From: Limimaricola sp027213785
Lineage (GTDB): Bacteria > Pseudomonadota > Alphaproteobacteria > Rhodobacterales > Rhodobacteraceae
Assembly: GCF_050847355.1 (NCBI RefSeq)
Contig: NZ_CP193755.1
Coordinates: forward strand, 558,001 to 622,000
Reading direction: 5' to 3'
DNA: 64,000 bases
Shown one piece after another: positions 27,860-35,867 of the stretch (the first letter of the stretch is position 1; every line of letters begins with the position of its first letter). Below the pieces are notes generated by a model. The model was not told the origin of the DNA and did not search any database. It worked only from the letters and a program-made list of their open reading frames with translations. Both the position numbers and the translations under genes were made by a program.

Positions 27860-28692
27860 GCGCGGGGCTGAGACCGGAGGGCCCGGCGCGCAGCCGCCGG
27901 GCCTTCGTTACCCTCGTCACCAATGCCGATTTCGCGCTGGGGGCGCGGGCGCTGATCCGTTCGCTGAAGCTGAGCGGCACGGATGCCGACATCGTGGTGC
28001 TGCATACCGGCGGCGTGACGGAGGCCGACCTCGCGCCTCTGCGGGCGCGCGGTGCGCGGCTGATCGCGACCGAACTGCTGCCGACCTCCGAGGCCTTCAA
28101 CGCGGCGCATGCGCGCGATGCGCTGCACGGGGCCGCCCCCTTCACCAAGGGCGAGAAGCCGGCCTTCCACACCCCTCTCGACAATTTCGCGAAGCTGCGG
28201 TTGTGGCAGCTTTCCGATTACGACCGGGTGGTCTTTCTCGACGCCGACACGCTGGTGCTGCGACCGATCGACAAGCTGTTCGACTATCCCGAGTTCTGTG
28301 CCGCGCCGAACGTCTATGAAGGTCTGGGCGATTTTCACCGGATGAACTCCGGCGTGTTCACCGCCCGGCCCGACACCGCGACCTATGAGGCGATGCTGTC
28401 GCGGCTCGATGCGCCCGGCGCCTTCTGGCGGCGCACCGACCAGACGTTCCTGCAGGACTTCTTCCCTGACTGGCACGGCTTGCCGGTGACCTGCAACACC
28501 CTGCAATACGTCTGGTTCAACCTGCCCGATCTGTGGAACTGGGAGCAAATCAGGGTGCTGCATTTCCAGTACGAGAAGCCATGGCAGGACCATGCCAAGG
28601 CCGACCGTCTGCGGCCCCTGATCGATCTGTGGCGTGCCTATGCGGGCGATGGGCCGGTCCCGGACCTCGCGGCCCTGCCGAACCCGTCGTGA
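27856..28692 (+). CDS. sqdD: Glycosyltransferase family 8, probable sulfoquinovosyltransferase SqdD
   Basis: A 278-aa glycogenin-like GT8 enzyme with a GTG start overlapping the sqdB stop (GTGA). It has FVTLVTNADFALGARALIRS at the N-terminus, the metal-binding DxD in VVFLDADTLVL and NSGVFTARPD. In Rhodobacter sphaeroides the glycogenin-like SqdD in the same place transfers sulfoquinovose to diacylglycerol, and the same reaction is expected here. Without the neighbours it would be called only a GT8 protein. Confidence 0.88.
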   Translation: MSAGLRPEGPARSRRAFVTLVTNADFALGARALIRSLKLSGTDADIVVLHTGGVTEADLAPLRARGARLIATELLPTSEAFNAAHARDALHGAAPFTKGEKPAFHTPLDNFAKLRLWQLSDYDRVVFLDADTLVLRPIDKLFDYPEFCAAPNVYEGLGDFHRMNSGVFTARPDTATYEAMLSRLDAPGAFWRRTDQTFLQDFFPDWHGLPVTCNTLQYVWFNLPDLWNWEQIRVLHFQYEKPWQDHAKADRLRPLIDLWRAYAGDGPVPDLAALPNPS

Positions 28693-29534
28693 AGATCGCG
28701 CTGACCGGGGCATCGGGGCTGGTCGGGCGCTTCTTGCTGCGCGGTCTCGCGTCGCGAGGCCACGAGGTCGTGGCACTCGGCCGACGACCTGCCGACGGCG
28801 TGGAATGGCGTGGCTGGCAGCTGGGGGAAATCGCGCTGCTCGACGGCTGCGATGCCCTGGTCCATGCCGCATTTTCCCACTTGCCGGGCCGGTATCGCGG
28901 CGGCGAGGGAGATGATCCCGAGGGTTTCCTGAGGCTGAACCGCGACGGGTCGCTGCGGCTCTTCGAGGAGGCGCAGGCGGCCGGTCTGCGCCGCATCGTC
29001 TTCCTGTCGAGCCGCGCGGTCTATGGCGAGTACCCGCCCGGTACGGAGCTGACCGAGGATCTCCCACCGCGTCCCGACACGCTCTATGGCGAGATGAAAT
29101 GGGTGGTGGAGCAAGGGCTCTCGGCGCTGGCAGGGCACGGTTTCACGACGGCGAGCCTCCGCGCCACCGGCATCTACGGGCCGGGGCCGGATCACAAGTG
29201 GCGCGGGTTGTTCGAGGCCTTCCTCGCGAATGAGCCCGTTGCGCCACGCGTGGCGACCGAGCTGCATGGCGACGATCTGGCGGCGGCGGTGGCGCTGCTG
29301 CTGGAGGCGCCCGAGGCGTCGCTGGCCCCGCGCAGCTTCAATGCGTCGGACATCATGCTCGACCGGCACGACCTGCTGGAGAGGGTGGCCCGGATCGCCG
29401 GGGAGCGTGGGGCGCTGCCCGAGCGGGCCGACGCTTCGCGTGTCAGCGCCATGCGCTGCGACCGGTTGCGGGAACTGGGCTGGCGGCCGCGCGGCATGGA
29501 GGGGCTCGACGCCGCGCTGCGCGAGATGCTCTAG
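28689..29534 (+). CDS. sqdC: NAD-dependent epimerase/reductase-like protein, probable SqdC
   Basis: A 281-aa short-chain reductase-like protein with a GTG start overlapping the sqdD stop (GTGA). The Rossmann motif ALTGASGLVGRFLLRGL is at the N-terminus, LSSRAVYGEYPPG near 110 and the YxxxK-like YGEMKW near 133. In R. sphaeroides the third gene of this operon, sqdC, affects sulfolipid synthesis; its mutants build up sulfoquinovosyl-dihydroxyacetone. The exact reaction is not settled. Its TAG stop shares a CTAG with the stop of purK. Confidence 0.8.
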   Translation: MKIALTGASGLVGRFLLRGLASRGHEVVALGRRPADGVEWRGWQLGEIALLDGCDALVHAAFSHLPGRYRGGEGDDPEGFLRLNRDGSLRLFEEAQAAGLRRIVFLSSRAVYGEYPPGTELTEDLPPRPDTLYGEMKWVVEQGLSALAGHGFTTASLRATGIYGPGPDHKWRGLFEAFLANEPVAPRVATELHGDDLAAAVALLLEAPEASLAPRSFNASDIMLDRHDLLERVARIAGERGALPERADASRVSAMRCDRLRELGWRPRGMEGLDAALREML

Positions 29535-30628
29535 CGTACCGGGCCGGTGAGACGGTTGACATGGCCCATCTTGCGACCGGGCCGCGCTTCGGCCTTGCCA
29601 TAGAGATGGATCGCCGACTGGGTGCCCGCGATCTGCGGAATGCGGTCGACGTCGTCGCCGATCAGGTTCTCCATCACCACGTCGGAATGACGCGCACCAT
29701 CACCAAGCGGCCAGCCCGCTACGGCGCGGATGTGCTGCTCGAACTGGTCGATCAGGCAGCCATCCTGCGTCCAGTGGCCCGAGTTGTGCACGCGCGGCGC
29801 GATCTCATTGACCACGAGGCCCCGCGGCGTGACGAAAAGCTCCACCCCCATCACGCCGACATAGTCGAGCGCGGTCAGGATTCTGGCGGCCAGTAGCACC
29901 GCGTCGGTGCGCTGCGCTGCCGAGAGCCGGGCCGGTACCGTGGTTTCGCGCAGGATACCGTCTTCGTGCCGGTTCTCGCCCGGGTCGAAGCAGGCCACCG
30001 CGCCGTCGATCCCGCGCGCGCCGATGACACTGACCTCGTGGCTGAACTCCACAAAGCCCTCCAGGATCGCGGGCGCACCGTTCATTTCCGCCAGCGCCGT
30101 CCCGGCCTCGTCCGCGACCATGATCCGGGCCTGTCCCTTGCCGTCATAGCCAAAGCGGCGGGTCTTGAGGATCGCGGGCGCGCCGATCTCGGACAGCGCG
30201 GCGTCGAGCGTGGTCGCATCGTCCACGGCAGCGAAGGGCGCGGTGGTCAGGCCGAGATCCTGCAGGAACTGCTTTTCGTCGATGCGGTCCTGGCTCACGG
30301 CGAGGGCGCGGCGGCCCGGGCGGATCGGCACGAGGGATTCGATCAGGTCGAGCGAGGCAGCCGGGACGTTCTCGAACTCGTAGGTGACGACATCGACGGC
30401 CCCGGCGAATGCGCGCAGCGCCGCCTCGTCATCCCAAGTCGCGGTGGTCGAGGCCGCGCAGACCTCGGCCGCGGGACCGCCCGGTGCAGGGTCGTAGACA
30501 TGGCATTTCAGCCCCAGCCGCGCCGCCGCGAGGGCGAGCATCCGGCCGAGCTGGCCGCCGCCGAGAATGCCGATGGTCGAGCCGGGGGCGAGCGGCTTGG
30601 ATGTGCCGGGAGTGAGCGTCTCAGTCAT
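29531..30628 (-). CDS. purK: N5-carboxyaminoimidazole ribonucleotide synthase
   Basis: ATP- and bicarbonate-dependent carboxylation of AIR in purine synthesis. The 365-aa ATP-grasp protein has GILGGGQLGRMLALAA at the N-terminus, VTYEFENVP, LKTRRFGYDGKGQ and VNEIAPRVHNSGHWT, the PurK hallmarks. The RBS GGAGGAG lies about 8 bases before the ATG, inside the end of purE, which overlaps by 8 bases. It is convergent with sqdC. Confidence 0.96.
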   Translation of the reverse strand: MTETLTPGTSKPLAPGSTIGILGGGQLGRMLALAAARLGLKCHVYDPAPGGPAAEVCAASTTATWDDEAALRAFAGAVDVVTYEFENVPAASLDLIESLVPIRPGRRALAVSQDRIDEKQFLQDLGLTTAPFAAVDDATTLDAALSEIGAPAILKTRRFGYDGKGQARIMVADEAGTALAEMNGAPAILEGFVEFSHEVSVIGARGIDGAVACFDPGENRHEDGILRETTVPARLSAAQRTDAVLLAARILTALDYVGVMGVELFVTPRGLVVNEIAPRVHNSGHWTQDGCLIDQFEQHIRAVAGWPLGDGARHSDVVMENLIGDDVDRIPQIAGTQSAIHLYGKAEARPGRKMGHVNRLTGPVR

Positions 30629-31106
30629 CGATGGGCTCCTCCGGGATCGAGGCCGAAAGCGCGGCGCGCCAGTCGTCGAGCCGCTGCGCCAGTGCCGCGT
30701 CCTGCAAAGCGAGGATGCCCGCCGCCATCAGCCCGGCATTGGCGGCACCGGCCGCGCCGATCGCCATGGTCGCGACCGGAAAGCCGCGCGGCATCTGCAG
30801 GATCGAATAGAGCGAGTCGACGCCCGACAGCGCGCGGGTCTGCACCGGCACGCCGATCACCGGCACGCGGGTCTTGGAGGCCATCATGCCCGGCAGATGC
30901 GCGGCGCCCCCGGCCCCGGCGATGATCACCTGAAGGCCCCGGTCCACCGCCGTCTTGCCATAGTCCCACAGCCGATCCGGGGTGCGGTGCGCCGACACGA
31001 TCCGCGTTTCATGCTCCACGCCCAACTCGTCGAGCATGGCCGCCGCCTCGCGCATCGTCGCCCAGTCCGACTGGCTGCCCATGATGATGCCGACCTTCAC
31101 GCCCAT
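30621..31106 (-). CDS. purE: N5-carboxyaminoimidazole ribonucleotide mutase
   Basis: Moves the carboxyl of N5-CAIR to C4, the step after PurK. The 161-aa class I PurE has IIMGSQSDWATM, the catalytic His in SAHRTPDRLWDY, IIAGAGGAAHLPGM and GVDSLYSILQMPRG. The start MGVKVGIIMG has GAGGGG upstream; an in-frame extension further back overlaps the DUF465 gene and is not supported. Confidence 0.95.
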   Translation of the reverse strand: MGVKVGIIMGSQSDWATMREAAAMLDELGVEHETRIVSAHRTPDRLWDYGKTAVDRGLQVIIAGAGGAAHLPGMMASKTRVPVIGVPVQTRALSGVDSLYSILQMPRGFPVATMAIGAAGAANAGLMAAGILALQDAALAQRLDDWRAALSASIPEEPIDD

Positions 31107-31170
31107 GCCCGTGTCCCCTCGTTGCCGATGCAGGCGGACTACACCGGGGCGGGACGCAACGGCAAGCGGA

Positions 31171-31389
31171 TCAGGCGATGATATCGGGCAATATCCGGTC
31201 CTCGATCCGGGCGATCTTGTCCTTGAGCTGCAGCTTCTGCTTCTTGAGCCTGCGCAGCCGCAGCATGTCGGCCCCGCCACGCTCCTCAAGCGCGTGGATC
31301 GCCTCGTCGAGATCGCGGTGCTCGCGCTTGAGCACCTCGAGCTCCACCCGGAGCACCTCGATCTCTTCCATCTTCGCCGACTTGTTCAT
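31171..31389 (-). CDS. Small DUF465 (YdcH-like) coiled-coil protein
   Basis: A 72-aa charged, helical protein with the DUF465 pattern: a heptad-rich stretch LEVLKREHRDLDEAIHALEE followed by the conserved LRRLKKQKLQLKDKI segment. Function unknown; such proteins are widespread and often lie beside purE in Rhodobacterales-like genomes (recollection, not checked). It is 64 bases upstream of purE on the same strand. Confidence 0.88.
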   Translation of the reverse strand: MNKSAKMEEIEVLRVELEVLKREHRDLDEAIHALEERGGADMLRLRRLKKQKLQLKDKIARIEDRILPDIIA

Positions 31390-31549
31390 GCTCGTCTGCC
31401 CTACGTCTTTGCCACATCATAGTTGCTGCGCCACGGCCCGCCTAGCCCCGCACCTTGCAAGGCGGATTTTCGCCTCCCATATTGAAACCAAGCGGCTGCC
31501 GATGCAGGGGCCGCTGATGGACGGTCGCTTGTGCAAAAGGACGTGTCGC

Positions 31550-31969
31550 ATGACGAAGCTGACATTGGGGACACACCCCTTCCTTCTGGGGTTCGAACAG
31601 CTCGAAAGGCTGGTCGAACGTACCGCGAAGGCGTCGGGAGATGGATATCCGCCCTATAATATAGAGCAGACCTCGGAGCGGTCCTACCGGATCACGCTGG
31701 CCGTGGCCGGCTTTGCCGAGGCGGATCTGTCGATCACCGTGGAAGACAACCAGCTCGTGGTGCGCGGACGACAATCCGACAGCGCCGAGGAGCGCGTGTT
31801 CCTGCATCGCGGCATCGCCGCCCGCCAGTTCCAGCGCAGCTTCGTGCTCGCGGATGGCGTCGAGGTGGGCGAGGCGGTGATGGAGAACGGCCTTCTGCAT
31901 ATCGACCTTTCCCGTCAGCCCGCCGACAGCGTCGTGCAGACGATCCGCATCAAGAGGAGTGGAAAATGA
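31550..31969 (+). CDS. Hsp20/alpha-crystallin small heat-shock protein
   Basis: A 139-aa holdase chaperone of the IbpA type. The N-terminal segment THPFLLGFEQLERLVERTAK and YPPYNIEQTSERSYRITLAVAGF resemble IbpA. The crystallin core ends with the edge motif ENGLLHIDL and the C-terminal IRI (IxI anchor). The start has AAAAGGAC upstream. It is coupled by ATGA to the DUF1150 gene. No ROSE-type thermometer was recognised before it, although the 5' region was not folded. Confidence 0.93.
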   Translation: MTKLTLGTHPFLLGFEQLERLVERTAKASGDGYPPYNIEQTSERSYRITLAVAGFAEADLSITVEDNQLVVRGRQSDSAEERVFLHRGIAARQFQRSFVLADGVEVGEAVMENGLLHIDLSRQPADSVVQTIRIKRSGK

Positions 31970-32202
31970 ACACCCAGTTCCGCCATCACAAGCTCTCCGC
32001 CGATGACGAAAGCCGGCTCGTCTACGTCAAGCCGGTCAGCGTCGCCGATCTTCCCGAAGAGGTGCAGGAGCAGGCCGAGGGGCTCGAGGTGCTTTTCGCG
32101 GTACATGACAGCGACGGCCAGCAGCTTGCCCTCGTGGCCGACCGCAAGCTCGCCTTCACCCTGGCGCGTCAGCACGACATGCAGCCGATGACGTTGCACT
32201 GA
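31966..32202 (+). CDS. DUF1150 family protein
   Basis: A 78-aa protein with the DUF1150 pattern: LVYVKPVSVADLPEEVQEQA, then GLEVLFAVHDSDGQQLALVADRK (residues about 39-61) and a C-terminal AFTLARQHDMQPMTLH. Its function is unknown; it regularly follows an Hsp20 gene in alphaproteobacteria, as here with ATGA overlap, so a role linked to heat shock or protein folding is likely but unproven. Confidence 0.9.
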   Translation: MNTQFRHHKLSADDESRLVYVKPVSVADLPEEVQEQAEGLEVLFAVHDSDGQQLALVADRKLAFTLARQHDMQPMTLH

Positions 32203-32269
32203 GCCGCGCCTTCCACCGGCTTTGAAGGGCTGGAGTCTGGGGACTAGGCTCTCACCCCTTCGATCTCCA

Positions 32270-32300
32270 GGCCCGTTGCCCGTGACGGCGACGGGCCTTT
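32270..32300 (+). terminator. Terminator after the Hsp20-DUF1150 operon
   Basis: GGCCCGTTGCC and GGCGACGGGCC form an 11-bp stem (one G-U) with loop CGTGAC, followed by TTT. It lies 68 bases after the DUF1150 stop and just before the convergent EamA gene. Confidence 0.75.
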
Positions 32301-32308
32301 CCGTACCG

Positions 32309-33253
32309 TCAGGCCGGGTCCACGACAGGAGCCGCAGGACGTGGCGCATCGCGTCGGGATGGCACCGGAATCGTGATCCAGAACAGGCAGCCTACGATCA
32401 GCGCCACGCCGGTCCAGCCGGAGGGCGGGAGCCTCTCTCCGACAAGCAGAACGGCAAGCAGCGCCGCGACCACCGGTTCGAGCAGGGTGATCGTCGTGGC
32501 GAAGCTTGAGGAGATGCGCGCCAGCCCCTGGCCGAAGGCGATGTAGCCCAAGAACATCGGCACCACGGCCATGTAGACGCCAACCCCGAAATTCCGCGCG
32601 CTTTCGAGAAAGGGCGCGCCGGTCGCTATGAGAATCGGCAGCAGGAGCAGCCCGCCCAGCCCGAAGGTCGCGCCCATCGCCGCCGGGGCGGGGACGCCAC
32701 GCTGCATCACGCGGCGCGCGGTCCAGGAATAGAGGGCATAGGTGCCCCCCGCGACGACGCCGAGGCCGACGCCCATCGGAATGTTCGGGGCAATCGCAGC
32801 ATGATCAGTTTCGGCGAGGCTCAGAAGCACCATCCCCGCGAGGCCGATCAGCGCACCGATCCCCCAGCGGAATGTCAGTCGGCTTCCCTCCAGCCGGTTC
32901 TCGATAAGCGCAGAGATGAGCGGCGCCGATCCGATCGAGATCACCGTACCGATGGTGACGCCCGCGAGCCGCATCGAGGAATAGAAGGCGAGGGGGTAGA
33001 GCGCGACGGAGACCGCCCCGGCGATCAGGAGCCACCGGTGCCGCATAAGCGCGCCTCGGCCCCTATGGATGCCGCGCCAGGCGACCATCGCCTGCATCAG
33101 CCCGCCCAAGCCCATCGCCGCGGCGCCGATCGCCACCGCGGACACGCCCGGCGCAAAGCTGGCGGCGGTGCCGGTGGTGCCCCAGGCGATCGCAGCGAGC
33201 ATGCAGCAGATCACCCCAACGCCATGTCCGGGGCCCCGTGCCACCCCGCTCAT
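32309..33253 (-). CDS. DMT-superfamily EamA transporter
   Basis: A 314-aa inner-membrane protein with ten hydrophobic helices in two EamA repeats. IAWGTTGTAASFAPGVS is in repeat 1; ALYSWTARRVMQRG opens repeat 2, and LLEPVVAALLAVLLVGERL is the typical final-repeat signature. Such proteins export amino acids, metabolites or toxic small molecules. It is the second gene behind a TetR-type regulator (ATGA overlap), suggesting substrate-inducible export. Confidence 0.9.
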   Translation of the reverse strand: MSGVARGPGHGVGVICCMLAAIAWGTTGTAASFAPGVSAVAIGAAAMGLGGLMQAMVAWRGIHRGRGALMRHRWLLIAGAVSVALYPLAFYSSMRLAGVTIGTVISIGSAPLISALIENRLEGSRLTFRWGIGALIGLAGMVLLSLAETDHAAIAPNIPMGVGLGVVAGGTYALYSWTARRVMQRGVPAPAAMGATFGLGGLLLLPILIATGAPFLESARNFGVGVYMAVVPMFLGYIAFGQGLARISSSFATTITLLEPVVAALLAVLLVGERLPPSGWTGVALIVGCLFWITIPVPSRRDAPRPAAPVVDPA

Positions 33254-33837
33254 AGCGTGTCCAGCATCTGCAGGGCCATCGCACGGGCCTGCCCGACCCG
33301 TTCGGCGGAGCCTTCGAGACCGGCCCGGACCATGGCGCCTTCGAGCAGAAAGACCAGATGCGCAGCGAGTGTCTGCGCGCGATCAAGGTCGTCGGGCAGA
33401 ATCTCGGCAAGTTGCGCGACGAGAATTGCCTCCACCTCTTCCTTGTGCCGACGAACGGCTTCGCGACCGGCGTCCTCGGAGCTGAATTCGGCCGCGGCAT
33501 TCAGCAGGCCGCAGCCCCGAAAGCCACGCTCATAGGCGCATTCGGCGTGGTCGCCGTAAGCGTCGAAGATCGCGAGAATTTTTTCGACCGGGGTAGGGGC
33601 CTGCCTTGCTCGTCGCGCGTAGAGGTCGAGCCACTCCCGGTGCCGATGGTCGATATAGGCCGCGACCAGTTCGGCCTTCGAGGCGAAGTTGTTGTAGAGG
33701 CTCTGCTTCGCCACGCCGGCCCGTCGGGTGATCGCGTCGATCCCCGTCGCAGCGATGCCCTCATCATAGAACAGGATCGCAGCGGCCCGAAGAAGCCGGT
33801 CGCGCGCGGTTCCGGAACGAACGCCTGTCTCGGTCAT
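33250..33837 (-). CDS. TetR/AcrR-family repressor
   Basis: A 195-aa regulator with the TetR N-terminal DNA-binding domain: RLLRAAAILFYDEGIAATGIDAI and RAGVAKQSLYNNFASKAELV (each split across residues about 12-55). The variable C-terminal domain would bind the inducer. It precedes and overlaps the EamA transporter gene, which it very likely controls together with itself. A perfect 20-bp palindrome sits 15 bases upstream of its start. Confidence 0.92.
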   Translation of the reverse strand: MTETGVRSGTARDRLLRAAAILFYDEGIAATGIDAITRRAGVAKQSLYNNFASKAELVAAYIDHRHREWLDLYARRARQAPTPVEKILAIFDAYGDHAECAYERGFRGCGLLNAAAEFSSEDAGREAVRRHKEEVEAILVAQLAEILPDDLDRAQTLAAHLVFLLEGAMVRAGLEGSAERVGQARAMALQMLDTL

Positions 33838-33851
33838 GTCGGCTCTCGCAG

Positions 33852-33871
33852 TAGGTAGACCGGTCTACCTA
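33852..33871. promoter_or_regulatory. Palindromic operator of the TetR-EamA operon
   Basis: TAGGTAGACCGGTCTACCTA is a perfect 20-bp palindrome 15 bases before the tetR start. The size, symmetry and core TAGACCGGTCTA are typical of TetR-family operators. It is the only such palindrome near this operon and probably covers its promoter. Confidence 0.8.
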
Positions 33872-33920
33872 TTCAAGTGGCGGTCATCTCGTCAACTCAT
33901 TTGGGCGAAGCATGGGAGGG

Positions 33921-33954
33921 CACAACAAAACAGCCGGCCCGAGGGCCGGCTGTT
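33921..33954 (-). terminator. Terminator after sat-cysC
   Basis: A perfect 12-bp stem (AACAGCCGGCCC at 33929-33940, complement at 33943-33954) is followed on the minus strand by TTTTGTTGTG. It lies about 50 bases after the sat-cysC stop and is a textbook intrinsic terminator. Confidence 0.88.
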
Positions 33955-34002
33955 CGTGATGTCCTTCGCCTGAAGGCCGCGTCGCGGCCTTCGAGCCGGG
34001 CA

Positions 34003-35706
34003 TCAGCCTGCGATCAGGCCCATCTGTTCCAGCTTCAGGATCACCTGATGCGCGCAGTTGTCGACGTCGGTGCCCTCGGTCTCGACGCGCAGTTCCGGGT
34101 TCTCGGGCACGTCATAGGGATCGGAGATGCCGGTGAACTCCTTGATCTTGCCTTCGCGCGCGAGCTTGTAGAGGCCCTTGCGATCGCGCTTCTCGCACTC
34201 CTCGATCGAGGTGGCGACATGCACCTCGATGAAGGCGCCGAAGTTCTCGACATCCTCGCGCACGGCACGACGGGTCGCGGCATAGGGCGCGATCGGCGCG
34301 CAGATCGCGATGCCACCGTTCTTGGTGATCTCGGAGGCGACATAGCCGATGCGACGGATGTTGAGGTCGCGGTGCTCCTTGGAGAAGCCGAGCTCGGAGG
34401 AGAGGTTCTTGCGCACGATGTCGCCGTCGAGCAGCGTCACCGGACGACCGCCCATCTCCATCAGCTTGACCATCAGCGCGTTGGCGATGGTCGATTTGCC
34501 GGAGCCGGAGAACCCGGTGAAGAACACGGTGAAGCCCTGCTTGGCGCGCGGCGGCTTGGTGCGGCGCAGCTCCTTGACCACCTCGGGGAAGGAGAACCAC
34601 TCGGGGATCTCGAGCCCTTCGGCGAGGCGGCGGCGTAGCTCGGTGCCCGAGATGTTGAGCACGGTCGCGCCCTCGGGGACCTCGTCGATCGGGTAGTACT
34701 GCGCCTTCTCCTGCACGTAGACCATGTGCTTGAAGTCGACCATCTCGATGCCGACCTCCTCCTGGTGCTGGCGCACCAGCTCCTGCGCGTCGTAGGGGCC
34801 GTAGAAATCCTCGCCCTGGCTGTTCTTGCCCGGGCCGGCATGGTCACGGCCGACGATGAAGTGGGTCAGGCCGTGGTTCTTGCGGATGATCGCGTGCCAC
34901 AACGCCTCGCGCGGGCCGGCCATGCGCATGGCGAGGTTCAGCAGCGACAGGTGGGTGGTCGAGGAGGGGTACTTGTCGAGCACCGCCTCGTAGCAGCGCA
35001 CGCGGGTGAAGTGATCGACGTCGCCCGGCTTGGTCATCCCGACGACGGGGTGGATCAGCAGGTTGGCCTGCGCTTCCTTGGCGGCGCGGAAGGTCAGTTC
35101 CTGATGCGCGCGGTGCAGCGGGTTGCGCGTCTGGAACGCGACGATCTTGCGCCAGCCCATCTTGCGGAAATAGGCGCGCAGTTCGTTGGGCGTGTCGCGA
35201 CGGGCACGGAAGTCGTAATGCACCGGCTGCTGGATGCCGGTGATCGGGCCGCCGAGATAGACGGCACCAGCGTGGTTGTGCAGGTAGTTCACCGCCGGGT
35301 GGGCAAGGTCATCGGCGCCGAAGACCTTCTCGGCCTCGCGCGACTTGTTGGGCACCCACTTGTCGGTGACCGTCATGGTGGCGAGGATCACGCCCTCCTG
35401 GTCGCGCAGGGCGATGTCCTGACCCAGCTCGACGGTGTCGGCGAATTTCTCGGACACGTCGAGCGTCACCGGCATCGGCCAGAGCGCGCCGTCCTTGGTG
35501 CGCATCGTCTCGACGACGCTGTCGTAATCCTCCTCGGTGAGGAAGCCCTTCAAGGGGTTGAAGCCGCCGTTCATCAGCAGCTCGAGATCGCAGATCTGGC
35601 GCGGGGTCAGGTCGTGGGAGGCGAGGTTTCCGGCCTCGACCTTCAGCTTCTGGGCGGACTCGTATGAAACATACAGCTCGGGGATCGGGGCGAGGTTCGA
35701 GGCCAT
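34003..35706 (-). CDS. sat/cysC: Bifunctional sulfate adenylyltransferase / adenylylsulfate kinase
   Basis: Activates sulfate to APS and phosphorylates it to PAPS. The 567-aa fusion has an N-terminal ATP sulfurylase with the substrate motif QTRNPLHRAHQEL and VGRDHAGPG. The C-terminal APS kinase has the P-loop GFSGSGKST (about 400), the LDGDIVRKNL segment and FIEVHVATSIEECEKRDRKG in its second half (last part FIEVHVATS). The single-chain Sat (not CysDN) fused to CysC is common in Rhodobacterales. The start MASNLAPIPELYVSYE is typical; an upstream ATG is not. No cysH, cysI or sulfate-transport gene is next to it. Confidence 0.94.
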   Translation of the reverse strand: MASNLAPIPELYVSYESAQKLKVEAGNLASHDLTPRQICDLELLMNGGFNPLKGFLTEEDYDSVVETMRTKDGALWPMPVTLDVSEKFADTVELGQDIALRDQEGVILATMTVTDKWVPNKSREAEKVFGADDLAHPAVNYLHNHAGAVYLGGPITGIQQPVHYDFRARRDTPNELRAYFRKMGWRKIVAFQTRNPLHRAHQELTFRAAKEAQANLLIHPVVGMTKPGDVDHFTRVRCYEAVLDKYPSSTTHLSLLNLAMRMAGPREALWHAIIRKNHGLTHFIVGRDHAGPGKNSQGEDFYGPYDAQELVRQHQEEVGIEMVDFKHMVYVQEKAQYYPIDEVPEGATVLNISGTELRRRLAEGLEIPEWFSFPEVVKELRRTKPPRAKQGFTVFFTGFSGSGKSTIANALMVKLMEMGGRPVTLLDGDIVRKNLSSELGFSKEHRDLNIRRIGYVASEITKNGGIAICAPIAPYAATRRAVREDVENFGAFIEVHVATSIEECEKRDRKGLYKLAREGKIKEFTGISDPYDVPENPELRVETEGTDVDNCAHQVILKLEQMGLIAG

Positions 35707-35867
35707 CAAAACAATATCTCCAGGGGGCCGGGGGGTCTGTGCCGCTCCTAGACCGCGCATCGGCCTCTATTCAAGGGCGCGATGACGCAAAACGGACCGT
35801 TTTCCGCCGATCGCAGGGCTTGGGGAACACGCGGGCGGGCCCGGGGCAGGAGAGGGGAAAATTCGGC

